6,024 nucleotides of DNA. It comes from Actinomycetes bacterium. GTDB taxonomy: Bacteria; Actinomycetota; Acidimicrobiia; Acidimicrobiales; RAAP-2. The notes beneath the pieces are model-generated. The model did not search any database and was not told the origin of the DNA. It saw nothing but the letters and a program-made list of their open reading frames with translations. The position numbers were made by a program, and so were the translations under genes. Below are positions 5,937 through 6,024 of this stretch, piece after piece. The first letter of the stretch is position 1. Each line of letters opens with the position of its first letter. The stretch covers positions 1 through 6,024 of the forward strand of contig JAJYWG010000495.1 of the NCBI GenBank assembly GCA_021791615.1, given 5' to 3'.

Positions 5937-5937
5937 C
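5895..5937 (-). repeat. 9-bp inverted repeat spanning the TTG start codon
   Basis: GTTGGCAAC (5895-5903) and GTTGCCAAC (5929-5937) are perfect reverse complements separated by 25 nt, and each is itself an odd palindrome (GTTG-S-CAAC). The second copy contains the TTG start of the convergent gene. In the mRNA the two could pair and hide the start codon. As DNA they could be paired operator half-sites with centres 34 bp apart. Confidence 0.6.
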
Positions 5938-5942
5938 AGCTA

Positions 5943-5947
5943 CCTTC
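5943..5947 (-). promoter_or_regulatory. Ribosome binding site for TTG start 5936
   Basis: GAAGG on the minus strand lies 6 nt before TTG 5936. It is the main support for initiation there rather than for a frame interrupted by the upstream stop. Confidence 0.5.
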
Positions 5948-5961
5948 GATATCACTGAACA

Positions 5962-5982
5962 TCTACGAGCATGCGTCGTAGA
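5962..5982. promoter_or_regulatory. 21-bp operator-like dyad upstream of the 5313-5936 gene
   Basis: TCTACGA (5962-5968) and TCGTAGA (5976-5982) are perfect inverted arms around GCATGCG. The site lies 25 bp upstream of the TTG start codon, where a repressor or activator of that gene would bind. The remaining right-edge sequence (5983-6024) shows no gene. Confidence 0.4.
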
Positions 5983-6024
5983 GCACGAGGGTGAAGCTCT
6001 TTGAGTGGGCTGAGCAAGAAGGCG

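Noticed and set aside
5941..6024. tRNA or other structured RNA at the right edge
   Set aside because: No cloverleaf or conserved T-loop sequence was found; only short dyads are present.

Overview
The window is about two-thirds G+C. Its coding frames are rich in G or C at the third codon position and several start on TTG, which points to a high-GC actinobacterium. The best lineage clue is the partial gene at the left edge. It ends in the Ser-Asp-Gly-Gly...Phe-Ser-Phe-Gly / Phe-Tyr-Gly-Ser / Lys-Pro-Ile-Val-Gly-Met-Ala repeat that I associate with large secreted proteins of Acidimicrobiia. That assignment rests on recognition, not on a search.

Layout, left to right. On the minus strand, 1-1498 is the N-terminal 499 codons of a large secreted protein that runs off the left edge. 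It has a signal or anchor segment, a Gly-Gly-Thr-Val-Ala-Val tandem repeat encoded by 18-bp units, a peptidase G1 (eqolisin-type glutamic peptidase) domain, an IPT/TIG-like domain and the start of the C-terminal repeats. Just upstream on the same strand are an NAD(P)-dependent aldehyde dehydrogenase (1529-2947) and a short-chain dehydrogenase resembling the dehydrogenase domain of peroxisomal multifunctional enzyme type 2 (3095-3985). Going right, a 152-bp divergent intergenic region holds a probable leaderless promoter for the dehydrogenase, an operator-like dyad over its -35 region, and a perfect 8-bp-arm hairpin in the leader of the opposite operon. On the plus strand, a class II (zinc) aldolase-family protein (4138-4788) overlaps by 4 bp a RidA/YjgF-family protein (4785-5273). 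A convergent minus-strand gene (5313-5936) encodes a small protein with a Ser/Gly-repeat tail. It looks like an exported-type domain but starts on TTG without a recognisable signal peptide. The last 88 bases on the right hold no gene, but they do contain dyad-symmetric sequence.

Working together: the dehydrogenase and aldehyde dehydrogenase on one side, and the aldolase and RidA protein on the other, form a compact divergent catabolic-looking cluster. It could oxidise an alcohol or hydroxyacyl group, oxidise an aldehyde, cleave or decarboxylate a hydroxy-acid, and clear reactive enamine/imine by-products. The substrate cannot be told from sequence. The G1 peptidase gene lies only 30 bp downstream of the aldehyde dehydrogenase and may be co-transcribed, although its function looks unrelated. 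No RNA gene, CRISPR array, insertion sequence or phage gene was recognised.
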